NCBI RefSeq assembly: GCF_023283985.1
Contig: NZ_JAKIKU010000010.1
Span: 118,581 to 182,580 of the forward strand
Reading direction: 5' to 3'
Origin: Shewanella electrodiphila
Lineage (GTDB): Bacteria > Pseudomonadota > Gammaproteobacteria > Enterobacterales > Shewanellaceae
DNA length: 64,000 nt
Each line of letters begins with the position of its first letter. Positions within the stretch are counted from its first letter, which is position 1. Under the pieces are notes generated by a model that was given only the letters and a program-made list of their open reading frames with translations, was not told the origin of the DNA and did no database searches. Shown here piece after piece: positions 43,649-53,308 of this stretch. The position numbers and the translations under genes were made by a program.

Positions 43649-44715
43649 TGAGCGTAACTCCTAAGCGCTAAACCACAGGCAACCATATATTTACTAATAC
43701 TAGGCTCTAGCTGGTTTTTAATATCAACATCAGCATGTAAACAACCTTGGAATGGGTCTGCAACAATTGAATGCACCCCTAATTCATTAGTTAATAATGC
43801 TGTCATGCCTTCAAGTTTTGCCGTTCCGCCACTTAAGACAATATAATCAACTTTATCTTTACCACTGGCTGTACAATAAATTTGAAGCGTTCGTTTAATT
43901 TGCTGCAATAACTGTGTTTGGAAAGGTGATAACACCTCAAACATATAATTGCGTGGTAACTCACCGGTTATTTTGGCATTTTCAGCTTCATCATAAGACA
44001 TGCCGTAAAACGATAAAATTGATTGAGTAAATAGTTCACCACCAAATGCTTGCTCGCGAATAAAAGTTGTTTCGCCATGCTCAACCACTGCAAAGGTAGT
44101 CATATTGGCACCAATATCCACCAAAACCACAGATTTTTCGTTAGCACCTTCAGGTAGCTGAGCAAGAATCAACTCAGATGACCGACCTAAAGCATAAGCT
44201 TCAACATCGACAACCTTAGTATCAAGTTCAATTGCATCCAAAGAATCCATTCTGGAATCAATATTATCGGTACGACAAGCACTTAATAGCACATCAACTT
44301 TCGTCGGGTCAGTTGTGTTGGCATTGAGTGTTTCAAAATCGATACTCACTTCATCGAGTGAATAAGGGATAAGGTTATCTGCTTCAATTTCAATCTGTGC
44401 TTCCATTTCTTCTTCATTTAATGAAGCGTCCATGTAAATCACTTTCGTCATTACAGCAGAGCCAGAGACCGCAACAGCAGCAGACTTAATTCCTTTTGGC
44501 AGTCCACGCCTTATATGCCTTAATGATTCAATTACCGCTTCAGCATCACGGATCTCATGATCGACAACTGCACCTTTTCTCAAAGGAGCAGATATATAGT
44601 TTAGAATTTTATATCCATCAGCGGTCTTGCTAAGCAAAATGGCTTTTACTTCATGAGAACCAATATCGATTCCAACCATTTGCGGAGCCTGACGCTTCCA
44701 AAATTTAGAAAGCAT
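43636..44715 (-). CDS. pilM: Type IV pilus actin-like ATPase PilM
   Basis: A 359-residue cytoplasmic actin-fold protein, first gene of pilMNOPQ. It shows VGIDIGSHEVKAILLSK (phosphate 1), ESVVLVDIGANMTTFAVVEHG-type phosphate 2 (VLVDIGANMTTFAVV) and IVLSGGTAKLEGM (adenosine loop). Its role is to anchor PilN and transmit motor action. It is divergent from mrcA, as is common in gammaproteobacteria. Confidence 0.96.
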   Translation of the reverse strand: MLSKFWKRQAPQMVGIDIGSHEVKAILLSKTADGYKILNYISAPLRKGAVVDHEIRDAEAVIESLRHIRRGLPKGIKSAAVAVSGSAVMTKVIYMDASLNEEEMEAQIEIEADNLIPYSLDEVSIDFETLNANTTDPTKVDVLLSACRTDNIDSRMDSLDAIELDTKVVDVEAYALGRSSELILAQLPEGANEKSVVLVDIGANMTTFAVVEHGETTFIREQAFGGELFTQSILSFYGMSYDEAENAKITGELPRNYMFEVLSPFQTQLLQQIKRTLQIYCTASGKDKVDYIVLSGGTAKLEGMTALLTNELGVHSIVADPFQGCLHADVDIKNQLEPSISKYMVACGLALRSYAQWRT

Positions 44716-44903
44716 ATTCCGTCATCGCATTTATTTTTTTATATTTTAAAATAGATTAGCACAAAATCAACTCGTTATAAGTATTTGTATTAAATGTTTC
44801 TAAATTTTACAACTTGTTTTTTTTTGTTTTCATGTTTTTACTTCACCAAAAACCCTCCCGCTTATATACTAGCGAGCATATTTATGATTTTTGGAATATT
44901 TCG

Positions 44904-47495
44904 GTGAAGTGGTTAAAACGAATACTTATTGCTATATTTAGCTTAACTTTATTAGGCGTCGGCACTATTGTCGCAGCTTATTATTATCTTTTGCCTGAAT
45001 TACCGGATGTAAATACACTCAAAACGGTAAAATTACAGACACCATTAAGAATATACAGCAGTGACGGGCTACTTATTTCTCAGTTTGGTGAAAAAAGAAG
45101 AATCCCAATTGAATATCAGGATGTGCCTGAGCAATTAATAAATGCTGTTTTGGATACCGAAGATGCTCGCTTTTTTGAACATAAAGGCATCGATCCTATC
45201 GGTATTGTTCGTGCTGCGGTCATTTTAATTACCACGGGTAAAAAAAGCCAAGGTGCGAGTACGATTACTCAACAGGTAGCCCGAGGGTTCTTTTTATCAC
45301 GCGAAAAAACCTATATTCGAAAAACCAAAGAAATTTTCTTAGCATTAAAAATTGAAAAAGCACTTACTAAAGAAGAAATCTTAACACTCTATTTGAATCG
45401 TTCATTCTTAGGTAACCGCGCATATGGTGTCGGTGCTGCTGCTCAAGTTTATTACGGTAAAGATTTAACTCAACTGACATTACCAGAAATGGCAATGATT
45501 GCAGGCTTACCTCAAGCGCCTTCTGCAGCCAACCCTATTCGTAACCCAGAGCGAGCTAAAACACGTCGTAATTGGGTACTCAGTAGAATGCTTGAAAAAC
45601 GCAATATCACTGAGTCGCAATATCAAGAAGCCATTAATTCACCGATCACAGCAAAATATCACGGTGCTGAAATTGATTTATATGCACCCTATATTTCTGA
45701 AATGGCTCGTGAGTATATGGTAAGTCAATACGGTGAAGAAGAAGCCTATACCAATGGCTATAACGTCTACACCACCATATCTTCTGATTTACAATTAAAA
45801 GCCCAAAGTGCATTACGAGATAATGTATTTGCTTACGATCAGCGTCACGGTTACCGAGGGCCTATCGCCGAATTATGGCCTTCAGAACCTACAGTTGAAA
45901 GTATGGCCACCAGCGATATTATCGCTAATTTGAAGAAAACGCGCCCTATGCAAGGCATTATGCCGGCTGCTGTTATTGCGATAAATGAGCAACAAGCAAC
46001 TGTATTGAATGCCGCAGGCGAAGAAATTCTGTTGGAATGGAATGGCTTAAAGTGGGCTCGTAAATTTATATCAGATAGACGCCAAGGAAAACCACCAAAG
46101 AAAGCGGAAGATATTTTAGCTGTTGGTCAAAAAGTGTGGATTAGAAATAATGGCGAATATTGGCAACTCTCTCAAATTCCTCAAGTCTCTAGTGCCACAG
46201 TTTCACTTGAACCTAGCGATGGTGCGATTAAAACTCTTGTCGGCGGTTTTAGCTTTACCCAAAGTCAGTATAACCGTGTCACTCAAGCCAAACGTCAGTT
46301 AGGTTCTAATATTAAACCTTTCATATACTCTGCTGCACTTGAAGACGACTATACTTTGGCAACATTAATTAATAATGCGCCAATCAATAAACCAGATACT
46401 CGACAAGGTACAGCTTGGCGTCCTAAAAACTCGCCGGATATTTATGGCGGCCCAACTCGTTTACGTGTAGGTCTGGCCCAGTCAGTTAATGTCATGTCTG
46501 TACGTACAATGAGACATATTGGTTTAGATAACACCATAGCCAAGTTAGTTGAGTTTGGTTTTGATCCTGACGACTTACCTCGTAATGAATCTGTCGCGCT
46601 AGGTTCACCTTCGGTTACACCTTTGCAAGTGGTTACTGCATTCAATGTATTTACTAATGGCGGCTACTTAGTTGAGCCATATTTCATTACACAAGTAACC
46701 GATTCATTTGATAATGTCATCGAGGAAGCCAATCCACTATTAGCTTGCACGCCTGCTGTCCTTGATAAAATGGCTGAAGTAGCAAGTGATGAGAATGACC
46801 CTTTTGCGGCTATGGCGGCTGAATTTGCACGCTCTCAAGGCGCTGAACTTGAGGAGAGCATTGAGACTGAAAGTAGCAACAACGCATTACCACTGTGTGG
46901 TGATGAAAATAGCCGCTTTGCCCCAAGAATTATTACTGAGCAAACTGCGTTCTTAGTGACTGAAGCTCTTAAAAGTGTAATTTGGGGTGGTGGCGACTGG
47001 AGTAAAGGTACAGGCTGGAATGGTACCGCATGGCGTGCATCTCGCTTGATAAAGCGCCGTGATATTGCGGGTAAAACTGGCACAACCAATGAATCTCGTG
47101 ACACTTGGTTTAGTGGATTTAATCCAACATTAACCTCTACGTTCTGGGTTGGATTTGATGATCATAGCCGCAGACTCGGTCGCACAAGTTGGGTAGCTGA
47201 TGGGCCAGAAAACCAAATATCAGGTGCTGAAGCGGGTGCGAAAACCGCAGGGCCGGGTTGGAATGACTTTATGAATCAGGCGCTCAAAGGCACTGAGGAA
47301 AAGACAACGATTCCGCCTAAAGGCATTATCTCCGCACGTATCGATTTGGCAACGGGTCTACTGACCCGTAAGACGGATCATACCACCTCTTTTGAGTATT
47401 TTGTTGAGGGTACTGAGCCAAAAGAATACGCAAAAGAAGAGATAACAGATGAAAATATTTTCATCGAAAACCCAACAGATGATTTATTTCAGTAA
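44904..47495 (+). CDS. mrcA: Penicillin-binding protein 1a
   Basis: An 863-residue bifunctional peptidoglycan synthase. I chose GTG 44904, which gives the normal N-terminus VKWLKRILIAIFSLTLLGVGTI; the frame is open 30 codons further with an unlikely leader. The glycosyltransferase domain has VLDTEDARFFEHKGID with the catalytic Glu (about residue 86), QGASTITQQVARGFFL and KEEILTLYLNRSFLG. The transpeptidase has SNIK (nucleophile Ser468), SVN in LAQSVNVMSVRTM, and KTG in IAGKTGTTNESRDTWF. An OB-like insert lies between. It is activated by LpoA, also encoded here. Confidence 0.96.
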   Translation: MKWLKRILIAIFSLTLLGVGTIVAAYYYLLPELPDVNTLKTVKLQTPLRIYSSDGLLISQFGEKRRIPIEYQDVPEQLINAVLDTEDARFFEHKGIDPIGIVRAAVILITTGKKSQGASTITQQVARGFFLSREKTYIRKTKEIFLALKIEKALTKEEILTLYLNRSFLGNRAYGVGAAAQVYYGKDLTQLTLPEMAMIAGLPQAPSAANPIRNPERAKTRRNWVLSRMLEKRNITESQYQEAINSPITAKYHGAEIDLYAPYISEMAREYMVSQYGEEEAYTNGYNVYTTISSDLQLKAQSALRDNVFAYDQRHGYRGPIAELWPSEPTVESMATSDIIANLKKTRPMQGIMPAAVIAINEQQATVLNAAGEEILLEWNGLKWARKFISDRRQGKPPKKAEDILAVGQKVWIRNNGEYWQLSQIPQVSSATVSLEPSDGAIKTLVGGFSFTQSQYNRVTQAKRQLGSNIKPFIYSAALEDDYTLATLINNAPINKPDTRQGTAWRPKNSPDIYGGPTRLRVGLAQSVNVMSVRTMRHIGLDNTIAKLVEFGFDPDDLPRNESVALGSPSVTPLQVVTAFNVFTNGGYLVEPYFITQVTDSFDNVIEEANPLLACTPAVLDKMAEVASDENDPFAAMAAEFARSQGAELEESIETESSNNALPLCGDENSRFAPRIITEQTAFLVTEALKSVIWGGGDWSKGTGWNGTAWRASRLIKRRDIAGKTGTTNESRDTWFSGFNPTLTSTFWVGFDDHSRRLGRTSWVADGPENQISGAEAGAKTAGPGWNDFMNQALKGTEEKTTIPPKGIISARIDLATGLLTRKTDHTTSFEYFVEGTEPKEYAKEEITDENIFIENPTDDLFQ

Positions 47496-47527
47496 TCGCT
47501 TTATTCTAAAAGTTAATCTGACATAAC

Positions 47528-47566
47528 AAAAAGCCCTGAGTTAATGATTAACTCAGGGCTTTTTTA
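47528..47566. terminator. Bidirectional terminator between mrcA and argH
   Basis: A 17-bp stem (AAAAAGCCCTGAGTTAA / TTAACTCAGGGCTTTTT) with a three-base loop, shared by convergent mrcA and argH. Confidence 0.92.
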
Positions 47567-47599
47567 ATTTTTATAATACCATTCAGCTAACGCTGGTGA

Positions 47600-48967
47600 T
47601 TACTGGCCTTGTTTAACTGCCAATGCTTGTTTCACTTGAAGAATAGATGTACCACCTAATGCTTCACGTTTTTCCAAACAAGATTCAATAGTTAAACAGG
47701 CATATACATCATCTTCAATGACGTCGCTAAATTGCTTTAATTCAGCAAGTGGTAATTCTTCTAACGGTGTTTGCTTACCAATAGCAACCACTACCACCTC
47801 GCCGACAACATGATGCGCTTCTCTGAATGGCATTCCTTTAGCAACAAGATAATCAGCTAATTCTGTAGAGTTAGCGTAACCCTGTTGCGCTGCAGCTAAG
47901 GTTCTTTCACGATTAACTTGTAGGCCGCTTAACACAAGTGCAGCCATCTCAAGACAGATAGACCAGCTATCCATCACATCGAATAAGCCTTCTTTATCTT
48001 CCTGCATGTCTTTATTGTAAGCCAATGGCAATGCTTTCATGGTGGTTAAAATCCCCATTAAGCTGCCATAAACACGACCAGTTTTACCTCTAATAAGCTC
48101 GAGTGCATCAGGGTTTTTCTTTTGTGGCATTAATGATGAACCAGATGTCACTTCATCATCTAAATCAATGAAGCCAGCTTCACCGCTGTTAAAGAAAATT
48201 AAATCTTCAGCCATACGGCTTAAGTGCATCATGCTGATTGATGCATCACTACATAACTCAATCACATGGTCGCGATCTGATACGGTATCAAGGCTATTTA
48301 ATGTTGGCGCCGCAAACCCGAGAGATTCAGCAATGGCATGTCTATCCATTGGATAAGCCGTACCAGCTAATGCGCCTGAACCTAAAGGACACGTGTCAGC
48401 ACGCTTTAATGCATCTTCTAAACGACTAATATCACGTTCAAACATTTCAACATAAGCTAAACACCAGTGACCAAATAATACTGGCTGAGCTCTTTGCAAA
48501 TGGGTGTAACCTGGCATAACAGCATCTATTTCACGTGCAGCAAGGTCAATTAATGCACCTCTAAGCTTTTGCAGCAGCGCAAGTGATTGCTCACCCTCTT
48601 TTCTACACCATAGCTTTAAATCTGTCGCCACTTGGTCATTACGAGAGCGTCCAGTGTGCAGTTTTTTACCTAAATCGCCCACTTTAGCAATCAAAGATTG
48701 TTCCACAAAACTATGAATATCTTCAGCACCAGACGCAATAATGGCTTCTGGCTTATCAGCAACTTCAGCAAGTAGCTCGTTTAATGCTGCATGTAATTGC
48801 TCACATTCCTGTTGGGTTAAAATACCCACTGAAGTAATCGCCGTAGCCCAAGCAATCGAGCCGACAATATCTTCTTCAATTAAACGATAATCTACTGGCA
48901 GTGAGTCATTAAATAACTTAAATAATGCGCTGCTTTCTTGACTGAATCTTCCGCCCCATAACGCCAT
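47600..48967 (-). CDS. argH: Argininosuccinate lyase
   Basis: A 455-residue enzyme that splits argininosuccinate into arginine and fumarate. It has MALWGGRFSQESSALFKLFNDSLPVDYRL, the family signature SGSSLMPQKKNPDALELIRG, and KLHTGRSRNDQVATDLKLW. It is the last gene of argCBFGH. It is split from argG by a hairpin with a T-run, so its level may be lower. Some Vibrio-type relatives fuse argH to an argA-like domain; that is absent here. Confidence 0.97.
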   Translation of the reverse strand: MALWGGRFSQESSALFKLFNDSLPVDYRLIEEDIVGSIAWATAITSVGILTQQECEQLHAALNELLAEVADKPEAIIASGAEDIHSFVEQSLIAKVGDLGKKLHTGRSRNDQVATDLKLWCRKEGEQSLALLQKLRGALIDLAAREIDAVMPGYTHLQRAQPVLFGHWCLAYVEMFERDISRLEDALKRADTCPLGSGALAGTAYPMDRHAIAESLGFAAPTLNSLDTVSDRDHVIELCSDASISMMHLSRMAEDLIFFNSGEAGFIDLDDEVTSGSSLMPQKKNPDALELIRGKTGRVYGSLMGILTTMKALPLAYNKDMQEDKEGLFDVMDSWSICLEMAALVLSGLQVNRERTLAAAQQGYANSTELADYLVAKGMPFREAHHVVGEVVVVAIGKQTPLEELPLAELKQFSDVIEDDVYACLTIESCLEKREALGGTSILQVKQALAVKQGQ

Positions 48968-49012
48968 GTCGATACCCTCTTTAAATTCTTTATTTCAATT
49001 ACATTAATCTGA

Positions 49013-49043
49013 CAAAAACGGGGCTTATATCAGCCCCGTTTAC
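49013..49043 (-). terminator. Intercistronic terminator between argG and argH
   Basis: AAACGGGGCT / AGCCCCGTTT stem with a 6-base loop, then TTTTTG on the minus strand, 22 bases after the argG stop and about 46 bases before argH. It looks like a real intrinsic terminator within the operon. Confidence 0.75.
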
Positions 49044-49062
49044 TTACTCTTAACAGCTGAGC

Positions 49063-50283
49063 TTATTTGCTGTTAAGTGCTCTGATACGGCTTGATAAAG
49101 AATAAAGGCGAATAAAGCCTTCAGCATCTTTTTGGTCGTAAACATTATCGTCACCAAACGTCGCAAACTCTTCTGAATATAAGCTATTTGGAGAACGCTT
49201 TTTAACAACACTTGCTTGACCTTTGTATAGCTTAACCACAACTTCACCGTTAACCAGCCCAGCTAATGCTTCTGATGCAGCAATCAATGAATTACACAGC
49301 GGTGTAAACCAACGACCGTCATAGACCAAATGAGCCATTTGAGCGCCAACCTGTTCACGCCACTCACGACTTGTTTTATCAAGTACTAACTCTTCAATGG
49401 CACGAAGGCCAGCAAACATCACAGTGCCGCCTGGCGTTTCATAACAACCACGAGACTTCATGCCAACCAAACGGTTCTCAGTAATGTCGATACGGCCTAC
49501 ACCATGTGCGGCAGCAAGTTCGTTTAACTGCATTAATGCTGCGTATGGAGATAAAGCCACACCGTCAACATGAGTCACACGGCCATTTTCAATGTTTAAC
49601 GCAACATACTCTGGCGTATTCGGTGCATCTTCCGGCGCAACCGTCATGGTCCACACTTCTTTGCTTGGCTCGTTCCATGGGTCCTCTAGCTCGCCACCTT
49701 CATGCGAGATATGCCAAGCATTAGCATCACGACTATAGATTTTGGTCGCCGAAGCTGTGGTTTCAATGTTTCTCTCAGCTAAGTAATCTAATAAATCTTC
49801 ACGGCTCACCATTGACCACTCACGCCAAGGTGCAATGACTTTTAAATCTGGAGCAAGCGCAGCAAAACAACCTTCAAAACGAACTTGGTCATTACCTTTA
49901 CCAGTACAACCATGACAAACTGCATCAGCACCCACTTTACGAGCCACTTCGACTTGTGCTTTAGCAATAATAGGACGCGCCATTGACGTTCCTAGTAAAT
50001 AAGTCCCTTCGTAAATTGCGCCCGTTGCAATCGTTGGGTAGATGTAATCAGCCACCAGCTCTTCTTTTAAGTCGACGATATAACATTCAGAAGCACCAGA
50101 CTCGATAGCTTTTTCATGCAAACCTTCAAGCTCTTCTGCCCCCTGACCGACATCAGCACAAAATGCGATAATTTCGCAGTTATCGTAGGTCTCCTTCAAC
50201 CATGGGATAATGGCTGAGGTGTCTAAACCACCTGAATACGCTAATACAACTTTCTTAATACTGGTTTGTGTTTCAATAGACAT
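49063..50283 (-). CDS. argG: Argininosuccinate synthase
   Basis: A 406-residue enzyme joining citrulline and aspartate with ATP. The ATP pyrophosphatase loop is VLAYSGGLDTSAIIPWL; other signatures are GCTGKGNDQVRFE, TASATKIYSRDANAWHISHEGG and GRIDITENRLVGMKSRGCYETPGG. It is the fourth gene of the arg operon. Confidence 0.97.
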   Translation of the reverse strand: MSIETQTSIKKVVLAYSGGLDTSAIIPWLKETYDNCEIIAFCADVGQGAEELEGLHEKAIESGASECYIVDLKEELVADYIYPTIATGAIYEGTYLLGTSMARPIIAKAQVEVARKVGADAVCHGCTGKGNDQVRFEGCFAALAPDLKVIAPWREWSMVSREDLLDYLAERNIETTASATKIYSRDANAWHISHEGGELEDPWNEPSKEVWTMTVAPEDAPNTPEYVALNIENGRVTHVDGVALSPYAALMQLNELAAAHGVGRIDITENRLVGMKSRGCYETPGGTVMFAGLRAIEELVLDKTSREWREQVGAQMAHLVYDGRWFTPLCNSLIAASEALAGLVNGEVVVKLYKGQASVVKKRSPNSLYSEEFATFGDDNVYDQKDAEGFIRLYSLSSRIRALNSK

Positions 50284-50350
50284 CTTTAATTTTTCCTAAC
50301 ATAAACTGTGTAAAGTAGGTTCGCTTTTAGCCAACCAACGAAATTTTCAA

Positions 50351-51256
50351 TTAACCCAACAAGGTTACTAGCACTGCATTTTGCGCATGCATTCTATTTT
50401 CAGCTTGTTGCAGAATGAGTGAGCCTTCACCATCAACCACTTCCGCAGTTGCTTCTACTTCTCTGTATGCTGGTAAACAATGCATAAAGAAGTTAGCGCC
50501 CACTTTTGTCATCAGCTCAATGTTTACTTGGTATGGTTTAAATTTAGCTTCAATTTCTGCCATTGAAGTGTCATCACCCATAGAGATCCAAGTATCAGTA
50601 TAAATCGCATCTTGCGGCCCCATTTCATTAACGTCTGAGGTCAAAATAAGCTGACCGCCATGTTTAGCCGCTAATGCTTGAACTTCACAAACTACTTGGC
50701 CATCAGGGAAATGCCCTGGAGGACACACGACTGTCATCGTCGCGCCCAGAATCGCTGCGCCATACATCAAAGAGTGAGTGACATTATTACCATCACCTAA
50801 GTAAGCTAATTTCACTTTACTGACATCATCAAATTTTTCAGACAATGTTAGGAAGTCAGCTAAACCTTGGCACGGGTGATATAAGTTACATAAGGCATTA
50901 ATAACAGGAACTGAAGCATGTTCGGCTAAGCCCGCAATGGTAGTATGCGAAAAGGTTCTCGCGACTATCGCGTCTGCCCAACAAGAAATATTAGTCGCAA
51001 AATCTGAAACAGGCTCACGTTTACCTAATGCGCCATTTTGCTGATCAAGATAAACAGCATGGCCACCGAGTTTATTAATACCAATGTCAAAGCTCACGCG
51101 GGTTCGCAGCGAAGGTTTTTCAAACAGCATTACGACACTTTTGCCTGCTAATGCTTGGTTATAATCTGCTGGATTAGCTTTGATATTTTTCGCTAACGCT
51201 AATAAGTCGAGCAGTTCAGTTTGCGACAGATCTTTTATTGATAGTAAATGTTCCAT
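50351..51256 (-). CDS. argF: Ornithine carbamoyltransferase
   Basis: A 301-residue transferase making citrulline from ornithine and carbamoyl phosphate. The carbamoyl-phosphate motif is EKPSLRTRVSFDIGI, the ornithine-binding MHCLPAYR has Cys in HCLP, and NALCNLYHPCQGLADFLTL and TWISMGDD also fit. Length is normal. It lies 13 bases after argB. Confidence 0.97.
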   Translation of the reverse strand: MEHLLSIKDLSQTELLDLLALAKNIKANPADYNQALAGKSVVMLFEKPSLRTRVSFDIGINKLGGHAVYLDQQNGALGKREPVSDFATNISCWADAIVARTFSHTTIAGLAEHASVPVINALCNLYHPCQGLADFLTLSEKFDDVSKVKLAYLGDGNNVTHSLMYGAAILGATMTVVCPPGHFPDGQVVCEVQALAAKHGGQLILTSDVNEMGPQDAIYTDTWISMGDDTSMAEIEAKFKPYQVNIELMTKVGANFFMHCLPAYREVEATAEVVDGEGSLILQQAENRMHAQNAVLVTLLG

Positions 51257-51269
51257 GAGTGTTGTACTC

Positions 51270-52052
51270 CTATGGCTTAATTTGGGTGCCTACGGACTGT
51301 CCGTTCGTTAAGGCAATTAATTGTTGAGGTTGTTTCCAAGATGCAACTTGCACTGGTTTACCCATCCACTGAGCAACTTCTAATGCCGCTTCTACTTTGA
51401 CCTTCATTCCTTTTTCTATCACGCCTTGCTGAACTAAATCTGAAATCTGTTGTTGATTTAGCTCAGTAATTAACTCTTTATTGCCATCTAATACACCTGG
51501 AACATCAGATAACAGCACTAATTGACCTTCAACTAATTTGGCAAGTGCTGTCGCAGCTTGATCTGCATTGACATTGAGCATTTCACCTTGCGAAGAGACA
51601 GCAATCGAGCTACAAATAGGCAGCCAGCCCTGTGATAGTAAATAATTTAAATAACTAGGGTCGTTCGGAGAGACTTCACCTACTAAGCCTAGGTTTTCAT
51701 TTTTTATTGATGCATGAACAGTATTACCGTCCGCTAGACTCATACCCACTGAAACAATGCCAGCCTCAATGGCTGCAGCTTGTAATAACTTGTTAGCTGT
51801 TCCAGCTAGTGCACCAACAACAATTGGGATTTGATCGGCAGGTGTTACCCGTAAGCCATCAAGCTTAATCGTTTCTTTTCCGTTTGCAGTTAATTGCTCA
51901 TCCACCAAGCAACCACCACCATGAACAAAAATAACCTTTTGCTTCTGTGACATCATTTCTGCGACAACAGACATTAACTCTGCCATGCCTGAAGCTGATT
52001 GTAATAATGCGCCGCCCACTTTAAGCACAATAACAGGCTTGTTATTTGACAT
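51270..52052 (-). CDS. argB: Acetylglutamate kinase
   Basis: A 260-residue kinase phosphorylating N-acetylglutamate. It shows VIVLKVGGALLQ (Gly-rich loop), VIFVHGGGCLVDEQL and NVNADQAATALAKLVEGQLVLLSDVPGVLDGN. The length matches the short, arginine-insensitive E. coli type. It is the second gene, 14 bases after argC. Confidence 0.96.
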   Translation of the reverse strand: MSNNKPVIVLKVGGALLQSASGMAELMSVVAEMMSQKQKVIFVHGGGCLVDEQLTANGKETIKLDGLRVTPADQIPIVVGALAGTANKLLQAAAIEAGIVSVGMSLADGNTVHASIKNENLGLVGEVSPNDPSYLNYLLSQGWLPICSSIAVSSQGEMLNVNADQAATALAKLVEGQLVLLSDVPGVLDGNKELITELNQQQISDLVQQGVIEKGMKVKVEAALEVAQWMGKPVQVASWKQPQQLIALTNGQSVGTQIKP

Positions 52053-52066
52053 ATTGTTACTTCCTG

Positions 52067-53047
52067 TTAAAGACCAAAGTGAATTTTAATGCACTGTAAG
52101 CCTTGGCTAGCAGCACCTTTCATTAAGTTATCGATTGCACTGGCAACCACAAGGTAATTGCTTTGCGGATCATATTTCCAACCGACGATACAATTGGGTG
52201 TGTTAACGACATCATCAACTTTAGGAAATTGATTATGCTTCACACTGACTAACGGGCAATCGTCATAGATTTGATATGCTGCAGCAATATCAGCTTCGGT
52301 TGTCCCTTTGGCTAATTGCACAGTAATCGTAGCTAAAATCCCACGTTTAAAATTACCTAAATGCGGCGTAAAAATAACTTCTTGCCCTAATTGCGTGGCA
52401 ATTTCAGGTTGATGCCTATGACCTAAAACGCCATATGGCGTTAAGCTCACCTCACAAAAACTGGTATGCAACTGTGCTTTTCTGCCCGCGCCAGTCACAC
52501 CACTGACGGCATTAATCACTGGATATGCGTCAGTTAACATTGGTTTTAAAGGTTTAAGCGCCGTTAATGATGCTGTTGGATAACAGCCAGGAACCGCAAT
52601 CATTTTACTTTGTGCAATTTGCTCATGATTCCATTCAGCTAAACCGTAAACCGCATCAGCGAGTACTGCTGCTTGTGTGTGCTCAAAACCATACCATTTG
52701 GGGTACTGCTCAACATCAGCAAAACGATACGCACCACTTAAATCAAATACCGCTAAGCCCTGTTGATAAAAGAAAGCAGCAAGTTCTAAGCTAACAGAAT
52801 GTTCAGTGGCAAGTACCACTGCATCAGCTTGCTCGACAATGGTCTGTTTTGCAGCAGCAGATAATGGAGACAAAGGAATTTGAATATGTTGATAAGTCGG
52901 ATACAAGTCCGCAAGTAAACGACCTTTATCAAGACTGTTCTCTGACACGTACAAGCCTTGAATTGATAATGACGCGTCAGCATCAATAAGAGCGGTGATT
53001 TGTGCGCCGGTATAACCACTTGCACCAATAATTGCGATATTTTTCAT
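52067..53047 (-). CDS. argC: N-acetyl-gamma-glutamyl-phosphate reductase
   Basis: A 326-residue NADPH-dependent reductase. The Rossmann start is IAIIGASGYTGAQ; the catalytic Cys is in AVPGCYPTASL; GVTGAGRKAQLHTSFCEVSLTPYGVLGHRHQPEI is the substrate region. It is the first gene of the operon, divergent from argE. Confidence 0.97.
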   Translation of the reverse strand: MKNIAIIGASGYTGAQITALIDADASLSIQGLYVSENSLDKGRLLADLYPTYQHIQIPLSPLSAAAKQTIVEQADAVVLATEHSVSLELAAFFYQQGLAVFDLSGAYRFADVEQYPKWYGFEHTQAAVLADAVYGLAEWNHEQIAQSKMIAVPGCYPTASLTALKPLKPMLTDAYPVINAVSGVTGAGRKAQLHTSFCEVSLTPYGVLGHRHQPEIATQLGQEVIFTPHLGNFKRGILATITVQLAKGTTEADIAAAYQIYDDCPLVSVKHNQFPKVDDVVNTPNCIVGWKYDPQSNYLVVASAIDNLMKGAASQGLQCIKIHFGL

Positions 53048-53308
53048 TATTTTGTCGTCTTTAAGTAAGTAAAATGTTGAAGATGAATCAATACGTGAGC
53101 AGGGCGCTCGAGAATAAAACTATCGTCGAAGATAGTTTACCTTGGGATCTGTTACAGTGAGTTGAATCGCAATTAAATACATATCTATAATTCTTAAATC
53201 GTTATCAAGTTATGGTGAATACCTTAGCTGTTTGCTAGACTAACACAAATTATTACTTATGCAATAATAATGAATACATATTTTATTGCGATAGCTAAAA
53301 AGGTTCCT
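53048..53308. promoter_or_regulatory. argE-argC divergent control region with candidate ArgR sites
   Basis: About 260 bases. TATGCAATAATAATGAAT at 53258-53275 and TTGAATCGCAATTAAA near 53161 resemble the ArgR operator consensus TNTGAATWWWWATTCANW. Position between divergent arg genes fits arginine repression. They are pattern matches with mismatches. Confidence 0.45.
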
